From positions 26,981,141-27,045,140 of the forward strand of contig CP136065.1 of the NCBI GenBank assembly GCA_032622095.1: a stretch of 64,000 nucleotides of DNA. The letters run 5' to 3'. The first letter of the stretch is position 1. Every line of letters begins with the position of its first letter. Both the position numbers and the translations under genes were made by a program. The notes under the pieces were generated by a model. It had not been told where the DNA came from. It ran no database searches and saw only the letters and a program-made list of their open reading frames with translations. Source of the stretch: Siphonodentalium dalli. Taxonomy: Eukaryota > Mollusca > Scaphopoda > Gadilida > Siphonodentaliidae. Of the stretch, positions 1 to 12,043 are shown piece after piece.

Positions 1-523
1 TTAGGCATTTTGTCTTACTTTGATGTAAACAGATACACATTTTTGACATAAGTTGGTCAAGTGAAAATAATGATCACCTCGTCAGGGGATTTGTTTTTGA
101 TTGGCTGGGAACACTGACAGTAAACTGCTAATCTGTGAAGCTCAGTAATTCATGCAGAATTGGCCTAAGAAATGGAATTCGGCTTTTCATGGCCTAATAT
201 TTATATTTTTGAAGTCAATACCATTTTTGCCAAATTGCAACACATTTTATTTGCAATGCTAATAATTCTCTACATTATGTACCATCTCAGACACAAGTAT
301 TTACACGAGCGGATATTATTTTAACCTGTAATAGTTTACCGGTAGTCAAGATTGTGACAAGCGATTCAGAAATATTTATCAGTAGATGATAAAAACACAT
401 AATAATTGCCTATTTATTGGGCTGCAGTCCGATTCATTGGGCTGCAGTGTATGAGAAACAAAATAATGTAAGTTTGTGTGGCCTGAAGTCTGAATAGTGA
501 ATTTATCTCACATCACCACATAG

Positions 524-788
524 TTAATCCTTCCATGACTGGAGCTTCCTGAAATTTTGCGAAAGCCCGTGTCAATGCTTTCTCTTATATAATATGAGTC
601 TCCCATAGGGAGTCTCGCATATACAAGAGGATATTTTGGCCTAACAATAATTACATTTGTCTTGTGTAAGCCAGTGAATTCTGTTATATATGTGAGGCTC
701 CCTATGGGAGACTTGCATATATAAGAGAATGCACTGGCACAGGGTCTTTAATGCTGCACCAGCACAGCTCCCATTATGAAAGGCTTAA
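524..788. mobile_element. TTAA MITE, family B (TTAACCCTTCCATGAC)
   Basis: Flanked by TTAA, with ends ccttccatgactggagcttc and agcgcagctcccgtcatgaa-type sequence. It holds two inward-facing ~60-bp hairpins (ctcttatatatgcgag ... ctcgcatatataagag). TTAA target sites and CCCTT ends recall piggyBac-type elements. Other copies: 959-1215, 6097-6329, 6370-6564, 7757-8209, 9863-10117, ~19606-19805, 48382-48625, 54906-55354 (expanded), 60846-60957 (partial), 61640-61940. Confidence 0.8.
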
Positions 789-958
789 TCTTGTTGGCGA
801 CACCAGACGATTGTACCATTGCATTTGATCGTGAAAATATATGTTTGCCTTCTAATTGTTAATGATACATTTGATGTTCTTCTACCCACTCATTCTTTGA
901 CATTCATATCATCCATTTGAAATGTTTGTGGCTGACACAATTGATCATTTGTCACACG

Positions 959-1215
959 TTAACCCTTCCATGACTCGAGCTTCCTGAAATTTTCGTGAAA
1001 ACCTTCTGCCAATCCATTCTCTTATATATGCGAGTCTCTCATTGGGAGCCTCGCAAATATAAGAGAATACATTGGCCTAACAATATTTACCTTGTCCTTG
1101 TAATCCAGTTTTATACATGTGAGGCTCCCTATGGAAGACTTGCATAAATAACAGAATGCACTGGCACAGGGTCATTAATGCTGCACCAGCGCTGCTCCCG
1201 TCATGAAAGGGTTAA
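959..1215. mobile_element. TTAA MITE, family B
   Basis: Complete copy between TTAA at 959-962 and 1212-1215, with both hairpins present and a few substitutions. Confidence 0.8.
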
Positions 1216-1360
1216 TTGACATTAACTTTCTGCATGTTGTCAGCATTTGAATTTTTATTGGAATAAAGTGAGCGCTTTGGTTGTGAACTCATGTTTTTTG
1301 GCTTTTACAGCAGATTGAGTATCTACAAACTTTATGGTGAATTGTAACCTCGATCAGTTG

Positions 1361-1811
1361 CATGCCTGAGTTTAGGGTGCCTGTCATTTGCAGAATGAGG
1401 TCCCCAAAGGGTGAACTTAGTGACGCTATCCCGCTAGCGGGCTAGCATCACCAAATTCACCCTCTGGGGACCTCATTCTGCTTAGACTTCATCTTCTCTG
1501 GAAAGTTTCTTCTTTATCAAAATTCTATAGAAACTTCTTGACATTTATTCTATTTCTTTTTTAGTTTAGTTTCTCTATATCCCCAAATTTGCAGACTTTA
1601 CATTGCATAATTGAGGTTCTCAATGGGTGTACATCAAAATAGTCACCATTTGGGAACTTCAATCTGAGTCTATATCTCCCATAGCAGATGAGGCCATGCA
1701 GAATGAGGTTCCCAGAGGGTGAATTTGGTGATGTTAGCCCGCTATGCGTCACTAAATTCACCCTCTGGGGACCTCATTCTGCAAATGACAGGCACACTAA
1801 ACTCAGACTTG
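1361..1811. mobile_element. Double-hairpin MITE, family A (hAT-like, 8-bp TSD)
   Basis: Ends catgcctgagtttag and ctaaactcagacttg, flanked by an exact 8-bp duplication atcagttg (1353-1360, 1812-1819). Each end is itself a foldback: gaatgaggtccccagagggt ... accctctggggacctcattc. The frequent in-silico peptide MRSPEGEFSD comes from this family and is not a gene product. Confidence 0.85.
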
Positions 1812-2288
1812 ATCAGTTGACTGATTAGGATTGAATTCATATTTTCATTTTATTGTGGGAGTCTATCAATTGATTTTGCCCAGTTTTGTATGACTTATTG
1901 AGTCAAGAAAAATGGGTGAGCATTGTTTTACAGTTTTTGCGTGATGTTAATCTTGTGATTGACATTTTTAAAGAAAAGAAGACACAGGTGATGTCAGGGT
2001 TCATTTTTTGGGGAAAAAACAATAAATTTGAAATTCATTTTACACAACTTTATATTACATATAATTTCAATTTATATTCATATATCATACATTTCATACC
2101 TAAAACTTTCTGTTTTTGTTTGCTGATTCATAGAATACAAATAATCTTTAAATATTGTTGTGGACAATAAATGATTCTGGTTGTGGGAAATATTGTTTCT
2201 AATGATCAAAGAAATTGATTTTTCATATCGTTTTGATTTATGTGCAGTATGATTGGGGCGTTGACCCTTTGATAACTGAATAGACCAT

Positions 2289-2340
2289 GTTACGGATAGC
2301 AACAATGATATATTTTACGGATAGCAACAATGATATATTC
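2289..2340. repeat. Short tandem duplication
   Basis: Two adjacent copies of a ~27-bp unit containing ttacggatagcaacaatgat. Confidence 0.7.
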
Positions 2341-2809
2341 TGGGTAGAAAAGCTCCAAGCGATCTGTAGGTCGCTGAGGCTGCATGTATTTACTATCGCA
2401 GATTTAGAACGGGGTCTGTCAAACTTATTATAACTTTGTTATATTTATTTAATTTTTTACTATTTTGTCGCATAAAATCAATAAAATTACGAGTAGTATT
2501 AATTGCAAATGCGTTTTGACACTGGGTGAAGTATATGTCCATGATACATGTAGAAAATTTAACTCAAAAATACATTTTATGGATCCAATCTGTATCTGCC
2601 ACAGTAACTGCATGCGGTTCCAGCCACACATTATTTGTTTAGATTTTCCTAGACCATGAATGATGATACACCAGTCAAGATGGTAATCCATTAAATGGTT
2701 AATACTCATTAATGGTATTTGATTCCCATTTATTCATTTATTGGCATGTTCCACCCATTAGTTCAATGAACAGAATTAAAGGCCAAAAATATTTTTAAGT
2801 CTCAAGTTA

Positions 2810-2998
2810 TTAACCCTTTCTATACTAAATGGTTTCTTCCATGCAGTTTTAAAAGTGTACATTGGAATGGTCTATTATTCATATGGAGCGTTTTTCAGGA
2901 AAAATAGTGGAAGACAAATAATACAAGTGCAGAAGGAGTGCTATTTATTAGAGAGAAATGTTTTAGATAATATGTTCAACAAACTTGATGGATTGACG
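2810..2998. mobile_element. TTAA MITE, family D (TTAACCCTTTCTATACTAAA), truncated
   Basis: Starts with TTAA plus ccctttctatactaaatgg and is cut off at ~2998 where a family E foldback begins. Other D copies: 3726-3956, 10910-11077, 17280-17400 (partial), 37134-37400, 61983-62211. Confidence 0.7.
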
Positions 2999-2999
2999 G

Positions 3000-3198
3000 T
3001 AATCGACTGCTTAACCACAGCAGAATTATGGGTAACTTTTCAGGATTTAGTCGGAAATATGGCTTGTTGCCATTCATCGGAAAGCTCTCCCTGAGATCTT
3101 TCCGATGAATGCCAAAAAGCCATATTTCCGACTAAATCCTGAAAAGTTACCCATAATTCTGCTGTGGTTAAGCAGTCGATTAATTAGAGCATTACTGT
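3000..3198. mobile_element. Foldback element, family E (TA-flanked, CAGTAATGC ends)
   Basis: Two ~95-bp arms around a very short centre at ~3093: the left arm reads aatatggcttgttgccattc and the right arm is its complement. The left tip is missing. TA flanks and CAGT termini in the intact copies recall Tc1/mariner-pogo elements. Confidence 0.75.
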
Positions 3199-3725
3199 AT
3201 GCCATTGACAGCTTGAAGCCTTCGCAACCCGATTGAACATAAACTCCAAGCCGTCAATGTCACACCATGTTACCGTCAATCCACCACAATATCTTATATT
3301 ATTGTTTACCATATCAGGAAAAGAGTAACAAGAAACGCTCTTTATTGTTCCATGTGCAAAGTATTATGGGTTGAAATTGGGGATATGCTAAAAACCCAAT
3401 TTTCTATCACTTAGTGGACACTACAGGCCACAGATGTTCCATGTTGTGAAGGAATCTATAAAAACTATTGTTCACTTGTAAAAGAAATAATCGAGGGCCT
3501 AAACATTATATGGCTCTTTTAAGCTGTACTTTGAACTTAATACTTGAACAGTCATATAAATGAATCCAAGGGTTATTCTGTCTGTTGTCTGTTAATATTA
3601 TTATAGCACCCCCTCCCTACAAATGAAGAATGAGTCATTCCATTGTATGATTTTAAAACATGGCAAAATCCTTTTAGTAATCAAGGGGTTAAAATCATAC
3701 CTATATACTTTTCCAGATTTCATTA

Positions 3726-3956
3726 TTAACCCTTTCTATACTAAATAGATTCTCCTACTCAATTTATAAAAGTATACATTGGAATGGTCTATTATTCATA
3801 TGGAGGGATGATCAGGAAAAATAAGCAGACGACAGATAATAAAATTGCAGAAGGAGTCCTATTTATTGCAGGGAAATGTTGAGATAATAAGTATTATCTA
3901 AACATTTTCCAAGGGATAACTACTCATCAATGAGTATATAGTATATAAAGTGTTAA
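3726..3956. mobile_element. TTAA MITE, family D
   Basis: Full-length copy between TTAA at 3726 and 3953. The right end is eroded (agtatataaagtgttaa). Confidence 0.7.
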
Positions 3957-4259
3957 CTAATCCAACATATGTCAATGACATGAATTCCGTATTCATAATT
4001 TATCCGATAAAGTGAGAGAGTTGTTGAGTGATTAGCGTTTTATCTTTGTTGGACTTGTTTATGTATAGTGATTGCTGTATATAGAGGATTATACATTTTA
4101 TAGGGCATGTTTGTTGTTGAGAATGAGTGTTCTTTTACGGCTTCCTCTGTTATACCTGTTGTTATGTTTGGACCCGGTTTTATTGGTGCATTTTCAATGA
4201 CCTTGCTTAAAAGACGATGTATCTCTTCCCTGTTCTTTCTGCATTGATTCTCAGAGGTA

Positions 4260-4376
4260 CAGTAATGCCCTGAGAGCTTTCCGATGAATGGAAGCAAGCC
4301 ATATTTCCAACTAAATCCTGAATAATTTCCCATAATTCTGCTTCGGTTTAGGGGTCGATTATTTAGGACATTACTG
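4260..4376. mobile_element. Family E foldback, left arm deleted
   Basis: Keeps the outer cagtaatgccc tip, then jumps to the right arm and ends at gacattactg followed by TA. An internal deletion removed nearly all of one arm. Confidence 0.7.
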
Positions 4377-4494
4377 TATAAAATAATAATTTTGCATTAG
4401 AGAGGCCAGCCAACAGGAGGTTCTTTCTCTAGAAACTAGGATTTTTTCCCCATGAACTGGGCCAGGAAATGTTACTGTTTATAGAAATTACAAC

Positions 4495-4885
4495 AAATGT
4501 CTGACATTTTCAGAATGAGGTCATCAATAGAGTGAATTTAGTGATGCTATCCCATACAGTGGGCTAGCATCACCAAATTCACCCTCTGAGGACCTCATTC
4601 TGCTTAGGCATCATCTTCTGTGAAGTATCTTTAGTCTAAAATTAACATTGTTTTAGTTAGTTTTTCCTTTCTGTTCAGTCTCTAAGCAGAAGATAAATTT
4701 CATAATGGTGACTAATGGGTGAACATCACCAACTTCAACTGGGATATTTCAATCTGATCCCATAACAGTTGTGGCCTAAGTATAATGAAGTTCCCAGAGG
4801 GTGAATTTGTTGACACTAGCCCGCCTTGCGGGATTGCGTCACTAAATTCACCCTCTGGGGACCTCATTCTGCAAATGATAGTCTG
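4495..4885. mobile_element. Family A double-hairpin MITE, ends eroded
   Basis: Contains both foldbacks (gaatgaggtcatcaatagag and gggacctcattctgcaaatg). The outer tips are too diverged to place a target duplication. Confidence 0.65.
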
Positions 4886-5549
4886 GGAATAGATAGAGAA
4901 TCTTTAAGCTTTGGAATTGAGCTTATATTTCTGTTATCATAAAGCATTGATTTATTCCTGCAAAAAATTTTGTTCCACATTTGAAAAAATGTTTATAAGT
5001 TCACTCGGAAATCAGTGTAATCAGTTGCATTCAGAATTAATTAGTGGTGAAACAATTACTGGTTTTCAGAAGTCGAATAGTCATCAAGTTGACTCATAGT
5101 CCATTAAGTCTAACCCTATTCCCAAATTTCCATTTATAAATATGATTGCAAGGAAAGTTTTGAAAGACACCGCACATGCTGAGTTCTGCTCAAGGGCACA
5201 CGTACTACACAATACTAAATATCACAGTGGCATGTAGGTATAATCAAAGTGTCGCGTTAGTTAATAATTGGCTATTTGAACAACTCAATTTCATGAGGAT
5301 TGTTTTTTATTTGAATTAGATTGTTGCATTTCTGCTGCTTACAGTGATCAGGTGGCAAAGTTGGTGATTTGTTTCGACTAATCGACGGGCAGATTTCTGG
5401 GTCGACTTATTCAATAATCGAGTCAACATCGAATGGTTGACTAACTGTTTCAACACTAGAATTAATATCAGAATATAATTGGGAAATCCCATTAATGTTT
5501 AGATGGCTGAAGAATTTTGCCTCTAAATTATTGAACAAGCTGTACAGAC

Positions 5550-5988
5550 CAAGCCTGAGTTTAGTGTGCCTGTCATTTGCGGAATGAGGTGAATTTAGTG
5601 ACGCTATCCTGCATAGCGGGCTAGCATTACTAAATTCACCCTCTGGGGACCTCATTCTCCTTAGGCCTCATCTTCTCTGGAAATTTTCTATATTATAAAA
5701 TTTCTATAGAAACTTCACACAGTTCTGTTTTAGTTTAGTTTCTCTATATCCCCAAATTGGCAGACGACACATTGCATAATCGAGGTTCCCAATGGGTATA
5801 CATCGCAACATTCACCATTTGGGAACTTCAGTCTGAGTCTATGTCTCCCATAGCAGATGAGGCCATGCAGAATGAGGTCCCCAGAGGGTGAATTTGCTGA
5901 TGCTAGTCCGCTGTGTGGGATAGCGTCACTAAATTCACCCTTTGGGGACCTCATTCTGCATATGACAGGCACACTAATCTCAGACTTG
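5550..5988. mobile_element. Family A double-hairpin MITE with exact 8-bp TSD
   Basis: Ends caagcctgagtttagtgtgc and aatctcagacttg. Target duplication gtacagac at 5542-5549 and 5989-5996. Confidence 0.88.
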
Positions 5989-6096
5989 GTACAGACCATG
6001 GTTAACCCATTCTTTACTGAATACTCATTGATAATGTTCAGATAATAAGTTCAACAACGTTTCTTTTAACTTATGATCTGAAAAATTCCCATTGAT

Positions 6097-6329
6097 TAAC
6101 CTTTGCATGACTGGAGCTTCCTGAAATATTGTGAAAACCCTGTTTCCCATAGGGAGCCTCCCATATTAAAGAAAATACATTGGCCTAACAATATTTACCT
6201 TAACCGTGTAAGCCAGTGCATTCTCTTTTATATGCGAGGCTCCCTGTGGGAGACTCGCATATATAGGAGAATGCACTGGCCCAGGGTTTTAATGCTGCAC
6301 CAGCGCAGCTCCTGTCATGAAGGGGTTAA
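6097..6329. mobile_element. TTAA MITE, family B
   Basis: Between TTAA at 6097-6100 and 6326-6329. The first hairpin is partly deleted, the second intact. Confidence 0.7.
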
Positions 6330-6369
6330 AATAGTACATCTGAATCAAGAACGGATATGCTGTTACCGT

Positions 6370-6564
6370 TTAACCCTTCCATGACTGGATTTAACTTCAT
6401 GAAATTTTGCGAAGAACCCTGTGCCAATGCATTTTCTTATATACCGTACATTGTATGCGAGTTTCCCATAGGTGTTACCTATGGGAGACTCACATATATA
6501 AGATAATGCACTGGTACATGATTTTAATGCTGCACCAGCACAGCTGCTATCATGAAAGGGTTAA
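6370..6564. mobile_element. TTAA MITE, family B, shortened
   Basis: Between TTAA at 6370 and 6561. Only one hairpin remains; it lies 40 bp from the preceding copy. Confidence 0.7.
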
Positions 6565-6930
6565 TAGCAATCAGTCAGCACTTTTATTATCTTTTTGTCT
6601 GACAGTCGTCTGCTTTTATTATCTAAACATCTCTCAAAATGAATAATCGACCATTCAAATGTATACTTTTATAACTGAGTGGAAGAATCTATTTATAGAA
6701 CGGGTTAACATGCTGTACAAACCATGGTTATCAAGTCTGGCCCATCCCAAATACAACTAAAATTTATTATATGAAATTATCACATCACCAGTTATAAGTT
6801 GCTTACGTGCATGTAAATGTGTTGTTGATTTTGATGAAGATTTTTCAGGACGAATGTAACCTTTTCTAACTATTACTTCTATTGAATGAATATGTGTTCA
6901 GATTAACCTGTCTGAACCAAGCCTTGAAAT

Positions 6931-7524
6931 CAGAGTCCACGCTGGACTGAAATTTACTTTTGCCAAATTATTTGCCAAATGAATTTTTTTTTTGCCAAAT
7001 TCTTTTTGAATTTGCCAAATTTTATCCCCGATAGTATCATTTTCAGCAACATTGATTGGATGCTATGTTTCGACACTCGCAGTTTGATCGACGTTTGATA
7101 TCGATATGAAAGCAGTTCGTTAATAATTATACTCGCATCTCTATTATGGTTTACCATACAACAAAAACGAATCACCGAACAATAAAATGGTAGAAGGGTT
7201 GCTTCATCAGAAGGGCACACCACAAGATGATTAGGTATGTAAACACCACCATCACACTAAATACGGGTAATCCCTCCACCCAATCGATATTAATGCTATC
7301 AGACTTAATGGAGGTGTTAACTTTTCCGAAACCAAGTAAAACACCACTAATATAATCCTATTGTAGTCTCCTAAAATGAATGGCATTGAATGACCGATAT
7401 TTTTCAACTTTATTGAGGAATTAATAAGTGACTTGCCAAAACTTTTGCCAAATGAAAATATTTTTTGCCAAATGTGTATTATTTTTGCCATTGGCAAATT
7501 TGGCAAGTACCAGCGTGAACCCTG
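6931..7524. mobile_element. hAT-like non-autonomous element
   Basis: Ends cagagtccacgctgg and ccagcgtgaaccctg, with an exact 8-bp duplication cttgaaat at 6923-6930 and 7525-7532. Subterminal regions carry repeated tttgccaaat motifs in both halves. No transposase ORF. Confidence 0.85.
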
Positions 7525-7591
7525 CTTGAAATATGAGGATTTTTTTTATTTTGCAGCCTATCATCATGACAGGTTTAGTATCATAAACCTC

Positions 7592-7650
7592 TCTGTCCAT
7601 GCGTTAATATGGGTGTCAATAAGGCATGCGTTAATATGGGTGTCATAAGG
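7592..7650. repeat. Tandem duplication of ~28 bp
   Basis: catgcgttaatatgggtgtc occurs twice in direct order. Confidence 0.7.
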
Positions 7651-7756
7651 CCATAAAAATAAATACCTAGATTATCATCACCCCCTCCACCCTTGTGATC
7701 CTCACACACCCATAGTCAAATATAGTTTAATATTAATATATCCACATCTGTTTAAA

Positions 7757-8209
7757 TTAACACTTTCATGGTGAGAGCTGCATGATGCCAGTGGATTATC
7801 TTATACAGTAATGCTCTAATTAATCGACCTCTTAACCAAAGCAGAATTATGGGTATCTTTTCAGGATTTAGTCAGAAATATGGCTTGTTGCCATTCATCG
7901 GAAAGCTCTCGGGGAGAGCTTTCCGATGAATGGCAACAAGCCATATTTCCGACTAAATCCTGAAAAGTTACCCATAATTCTGCTTTGGTTAAGAGGTCGA
8001 TTAATTAGAGCATTACTGTATATGCGAGTCTCCCATAGAGAGCCTTGCATATATAAGAGAATACACTGGCTGACAAGGTAAATATTGTTAGGCCAATATA
8101 TTCTCTTATATATGCAAGGTTCCCTATGGGAGACTCGCATATATTAGAGAATTCATTGGCACAGGGTTGTTCGCAAAATTTCAGGAAGCTCCAGTCATGG
8201 AAGGTTTAA
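7757..8209. mobile_element. TTAA MITE, family B, split by a family E insertion
   Basis: TTAA at 7757-7760 and 8206-8209, in reverse orientation. The hairpin stem is interrupted at a TA by the element at 7806-8018, and B sequence resumes directly after it. Confidence 0.75.
7806..8018. mobile_element. Family E foldback, complete, nested
   Basis: cagtaatgctctaattaatc to gcattactg, flanked by TA on both sides. Arms ~105 bp, almost perfectly complementary, with almost no loop. Confidence 0.85.
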
Positions 8210-8737
8210 ATCACTACACAAATTCCAAATACAGAGAGATGGGAAATATACTATCTATTAAACATAACAATATTATAGTTGTGTAGGAATCGGTTTCACC
8301 TGTGTGACGTGTGTATAACCTTCTTCAAGCTAGACATATGAACAACAATAAGGCAATGAACCAGTATTTATTGTGTATGTTGTTGTATTACCGGTAGACA
8401 AATTTTTTTACACTTTCCAACATTTGGACATATTTTAGACTGAATGGCCATCAGTTGGAAAATTTCCAACAATGGGGGGGGGGGGTGTCAGGTTGGAAAC
8501 CTTGAGTGATTTTCTGGATGATTCAACCTATAAACCAATGATGGGCCACTTCTTCAAGGCTTGGTTTGGTAAAAGCAGTGTGACCAATCATTTCTGAGAA
8601 ACAATATGTGCAATATATACATGTCAATTCAGTGCCTAGTTACAACTACTGGAGAACTACATAAATTTCTGAAGAAGTTGTGAAAAAAGATATATATAGT
8701 CCAACTGAACAAACTATATACATATGACGATCAGGAT

Positions 8738-8857
8738 TGTGTTAATGGGTTTGCTATATGGCACTTGTGCCAGTGTTGAAGCATAGAATGAGAGGCGCAG
8801 CCTCAAGCTCTAGATGTCTGATGGCACAAGTGCCGTATCAACAAACCCATTAACACA
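8738..8857. repeat. Palindromic element (tgtgttaatgggtttg)
   Basis: Inverted arms tgtgttaatgggtttg and caacaaacccattaacaca, with an inner ggcacttgtgcc-type repeat. A related copy is at 46177-46333; both are followed by cattctgtgt. Confidence 0.65.
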
Positions 8858-9721
8858 TGTTTCATTCTGTGTTTATTACACACCACTCATCATAGAATCC
8901 ATTTATTTGCTTTTTTGTTTTAAAAAAAAAAAGTTTTGAAAGGTTTATTCAGAAACAGAAAGGGCTTGTTTTGTCATGAGCGATGATTTTATTTTATAGT
9001 TCAGATTTCATAATCGAGGCGAACTCATTCACATATATGTGAATCACTTGACGAATATTACACAGCCCTAGATGACGGAACATGTGTTATTTAGGAATAG
9101 GCATGTAATAATATCTAATGAAGAACTCATTATTTCTGCGTGGAACAAGGTGCTCTCGATCATTTTAAGCCATTGATAGCAAGATACACGATTAAACCCC
9201 ATTCATTCATGTGTAGTGATGTTTAGGTAATAATTTCAACAAGCTGCCTTATTATCTGAACATCCCTACAAATGAAAAATGGGATTCCAAGGTTGTTTCT
9301 ATTCCAGTAGTTGTTGTGATTGGAAGTCTGGTACCCTGAACTCATCAATTACTTTAAAAATCTGTTCTGTGGGTATGAGTGTAGACCCCTGCTGTGTACC
9401 TTGTGTGTCTGTTGTACCATTGTTACATATTTTATGCAAAGGATATTCCTTTATTGTTGTATAAAACATTCCTCATTTCATTACAATGTTCTTGCCATAT
9501 TGACTGCCTAATTTGGAGAAACTAGATTCAATTTAAAGATGTCCACTACAATTGAACCCTTTCTATAATAAATGGATTCCCCCAGTCAGTTAAAATATGT
9601 ACATCGGAATGCACTTGCACAGGATATTTAATTCTGCACCAGCGCGGCTCCCGTCATGAAAAGGTTAAATCTGACAGGGTATCTTTAATGATATTCATCA
9701 CACTTTTATGAAGTTCCACCA

Positions 9722-9747
9722 CATATATATATATATATATATATATA
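9722..9747. repeat. (TA)n microsatellite
   Basis: About 13 uninterrupted TA units. Confidence 0.9.
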
Positions 9748-9862
9748 CGCATGTAACACTTTTCAGAAATCATCCCTTTTCCACAAAATTAAATGTCTCC
9801 ATTGAGAAATGTGTTCCTCTGTTTGATTTCCAACAATTAACATTCTAAATGCACAGGCGATC

Positions 9863-10117
9863 TTAAACCTTCCGTGACTAGCTTCCTGAAATTTTGCGAA
9901 AACGCTGTGCCAATGCTTTCTCTTATATATGTGAGTCTCCCATAGGGAGCCTCGCATATATAAGAGAATGCATTGGGCTAACAATATTGACCTTGTAAGC
10001 CAGTGCATTCTCTTATATATGCGAGGCTACCAATGGGACACTCGCATATTTAAGAGAATGCACTGGCAAAGGATCATTAATGCTGCACCAGCGCAGCTCC
10101 CATCATGAAAGGGTTAA
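9863..10117. mobile_element. TTAA MITE, family B
   Basis: TTAA at 9863 and 10114, with two intact hairpins. Confidence 0.8.
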
Positions 10118-10258
10118 AATGGGGAACCATGAACCTTGATCAATTTACTCATTTCTTTTCTCGATATGGCGAGCACATCATTTGAAGTAATATGTGATTT
10201 GGTAAGACCGCTGCTAATCAGAATATTATTCATGGAAAAGGCTGTGGCGGCCACATAA

Positions 10259-10652
10259 ATCCTTTACCCAACAAACCGGCCAAAACCGGCCAAATAAAGC
10301 TTCAACAGCCTAAAATACCTTCGGTCTGTCTCAATAGAACCATACAAATATGGATATCATTGGAACCGGCTCCTTGACCACATTGTGATAGTTACAGTTA
10401 TGCCCTGTGCCAATGCATTCTCTTATATATGCGAGTCGACCATAGGTCGCCTCGCATATATAAGAGAATGCATTGGCCTAAAAAAAATCTTTTTTTAACA
10501 CTTTTTACCATTTTTTCTTACATTCTTTAACAATTTTATAATTTTTAATGTGTTAAGCCAATGCATTCTCTTATATATGCGAGGCGACCTATGGTCGACT
10601 CGCATATATAAGAGAATGCATTGGCACAGGGCCGTTCTGTTGGGTAAAGGGT
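10259..10652. mobile_element. TTAA-type MITE, family C (CCTTTACCCAACA ends)
   Basis: Ends cctttacccaacaaaccgg and ctgttgggtaaagg. It contains two ~67-bp hairpins in inverted arrangement with the sequence ctcttatatatgcgagtcga. The flanking TTAA is eroded here but exact in copies at 52463-52862, 49064-49287 (shortened) and 61244-61643. Confidence 0.8.
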
Positions 10653-10909
10653 AAATCTGTACAAACAAGATATTACTGGACTATTTCTCACTTGATTAGT
10701 TTTATTCTGTGTCAGCTTTATCTGAAGGCTGGATATGCAGTGATGCAGTTATTTTATTCCCATTCATTCATTTATGGCAGTTATTTTATTAACTGAAGAT
10801 CTCAACTGATAAAAGAAAATAATCCATATTTGTTTCTCTGTTTGTCTTCTGCTTATGCATGTACCATTGAATATCGCAGAAACTGAAGAAGAGAAACACC
10901 TACTCCCTG

Positions 10910-11077
10910 TTAACCCTTTATTTACTAAATGAATTGTTTCATTTATTTATAAAAGTATACAATGGAATGATCTATTATTCATTTCGAGGATATTCATTGG
11001 TGGAAACTTATTAATTTAATATTTCCTTTTATAAAGGGAACTACTCGTTAATGGGTATTTAGTAAAGAAAGGGTTAA
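10910..11077. mobile_element. TTAA MITE, family D, shortened
   Basis: TTAA at 10910 and 11074; ends ccctttatttactaaatg and tagtaaagaaaggg. Confidence 0.7.
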
Positions 11078-11392
11078 AAAGAGTCTGGTGTGCACAAATT
11101 TGGCCACGGTATTCACTAGCTGTCTCTTTCCCATATGTAAACACAGACAACTACACACAATCTTTTGTATTTAGAGCCTGCATGACCTGTTTAGCAGCGG
11201 TCTCCATATTACCCATTGATTTGTATTCATCGAATCATGTGATACTATCGAAGTTGTGAGAAAATGTCAAATTTATTGAATAAATAAAACATAAATGACA
11301 AGAGTAACGTTTTTCCTATATGGTACCGGTATGTGTCTGCCTGCGAAGCCAGAATTGATGTTCCCTTTTACTGGTTTCATTTATGTTTTTTA

Positions 11393-11407
11393 CCCCCCCC
11401 CCCCCCA
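11393..11407. repeat. Poly-C tract
   Basis: About 15 C in a row (plus-strand view). Similar G/C runs occur at 8474, 13097 and 34989. Confidence 0.8.
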
Positions 11408-12043
11408 TGATTTCCTGTTACCCACACCTAGAAGTGATCCTAAACATGCCTGTAAATTTTCAAAACATTTCTCAAAAACATTTGGGCTGCAGGGTGTGCT
11501 AATGGATTTAAATGTGAAATCCAAGATGACTGCTGATGGCCATGTCTTTTAACGAAATTCAGAATTTTTTTTATAACTCCCATCTAGAGGTCACCCCAAA
11601 GATTCATTTGAAGATTGGGATAAAACACTATTTTAAAAACAGACGAAAAATGTTGGTTGTAGGGCGTGCCAAATGATTTAATCATACAAAGAGTAAAATT
11701 CAAAATGGTTGCCATGTTTTCAAATGGAATTTGGAAAAACATCGAGGTCACCCCAAAGATCCATATAAAGTTTGGCAATGATTGGATGAGGCCTGTATAC
11801 CAAAGGAAGTTTGTGATGGACAGCGGCCGTCAACCCAAGGCAATAGCTCAAACTGCAAGTTTAGCTAATAGTGTAATCGATCTGGAAAACAGCAGAACAA
11901 TTGGTCCACGCATTCACCACCAGCAGGCTGGATTATTGCAACTCATTTCTATATGGACGTAAGCAAGCTTTTATTGACAGGGGGGAGTCGTATGCTATTG
12001 CCGTTATTTTTATTGGGGAAATATTAAACTTGACAATGGAATT

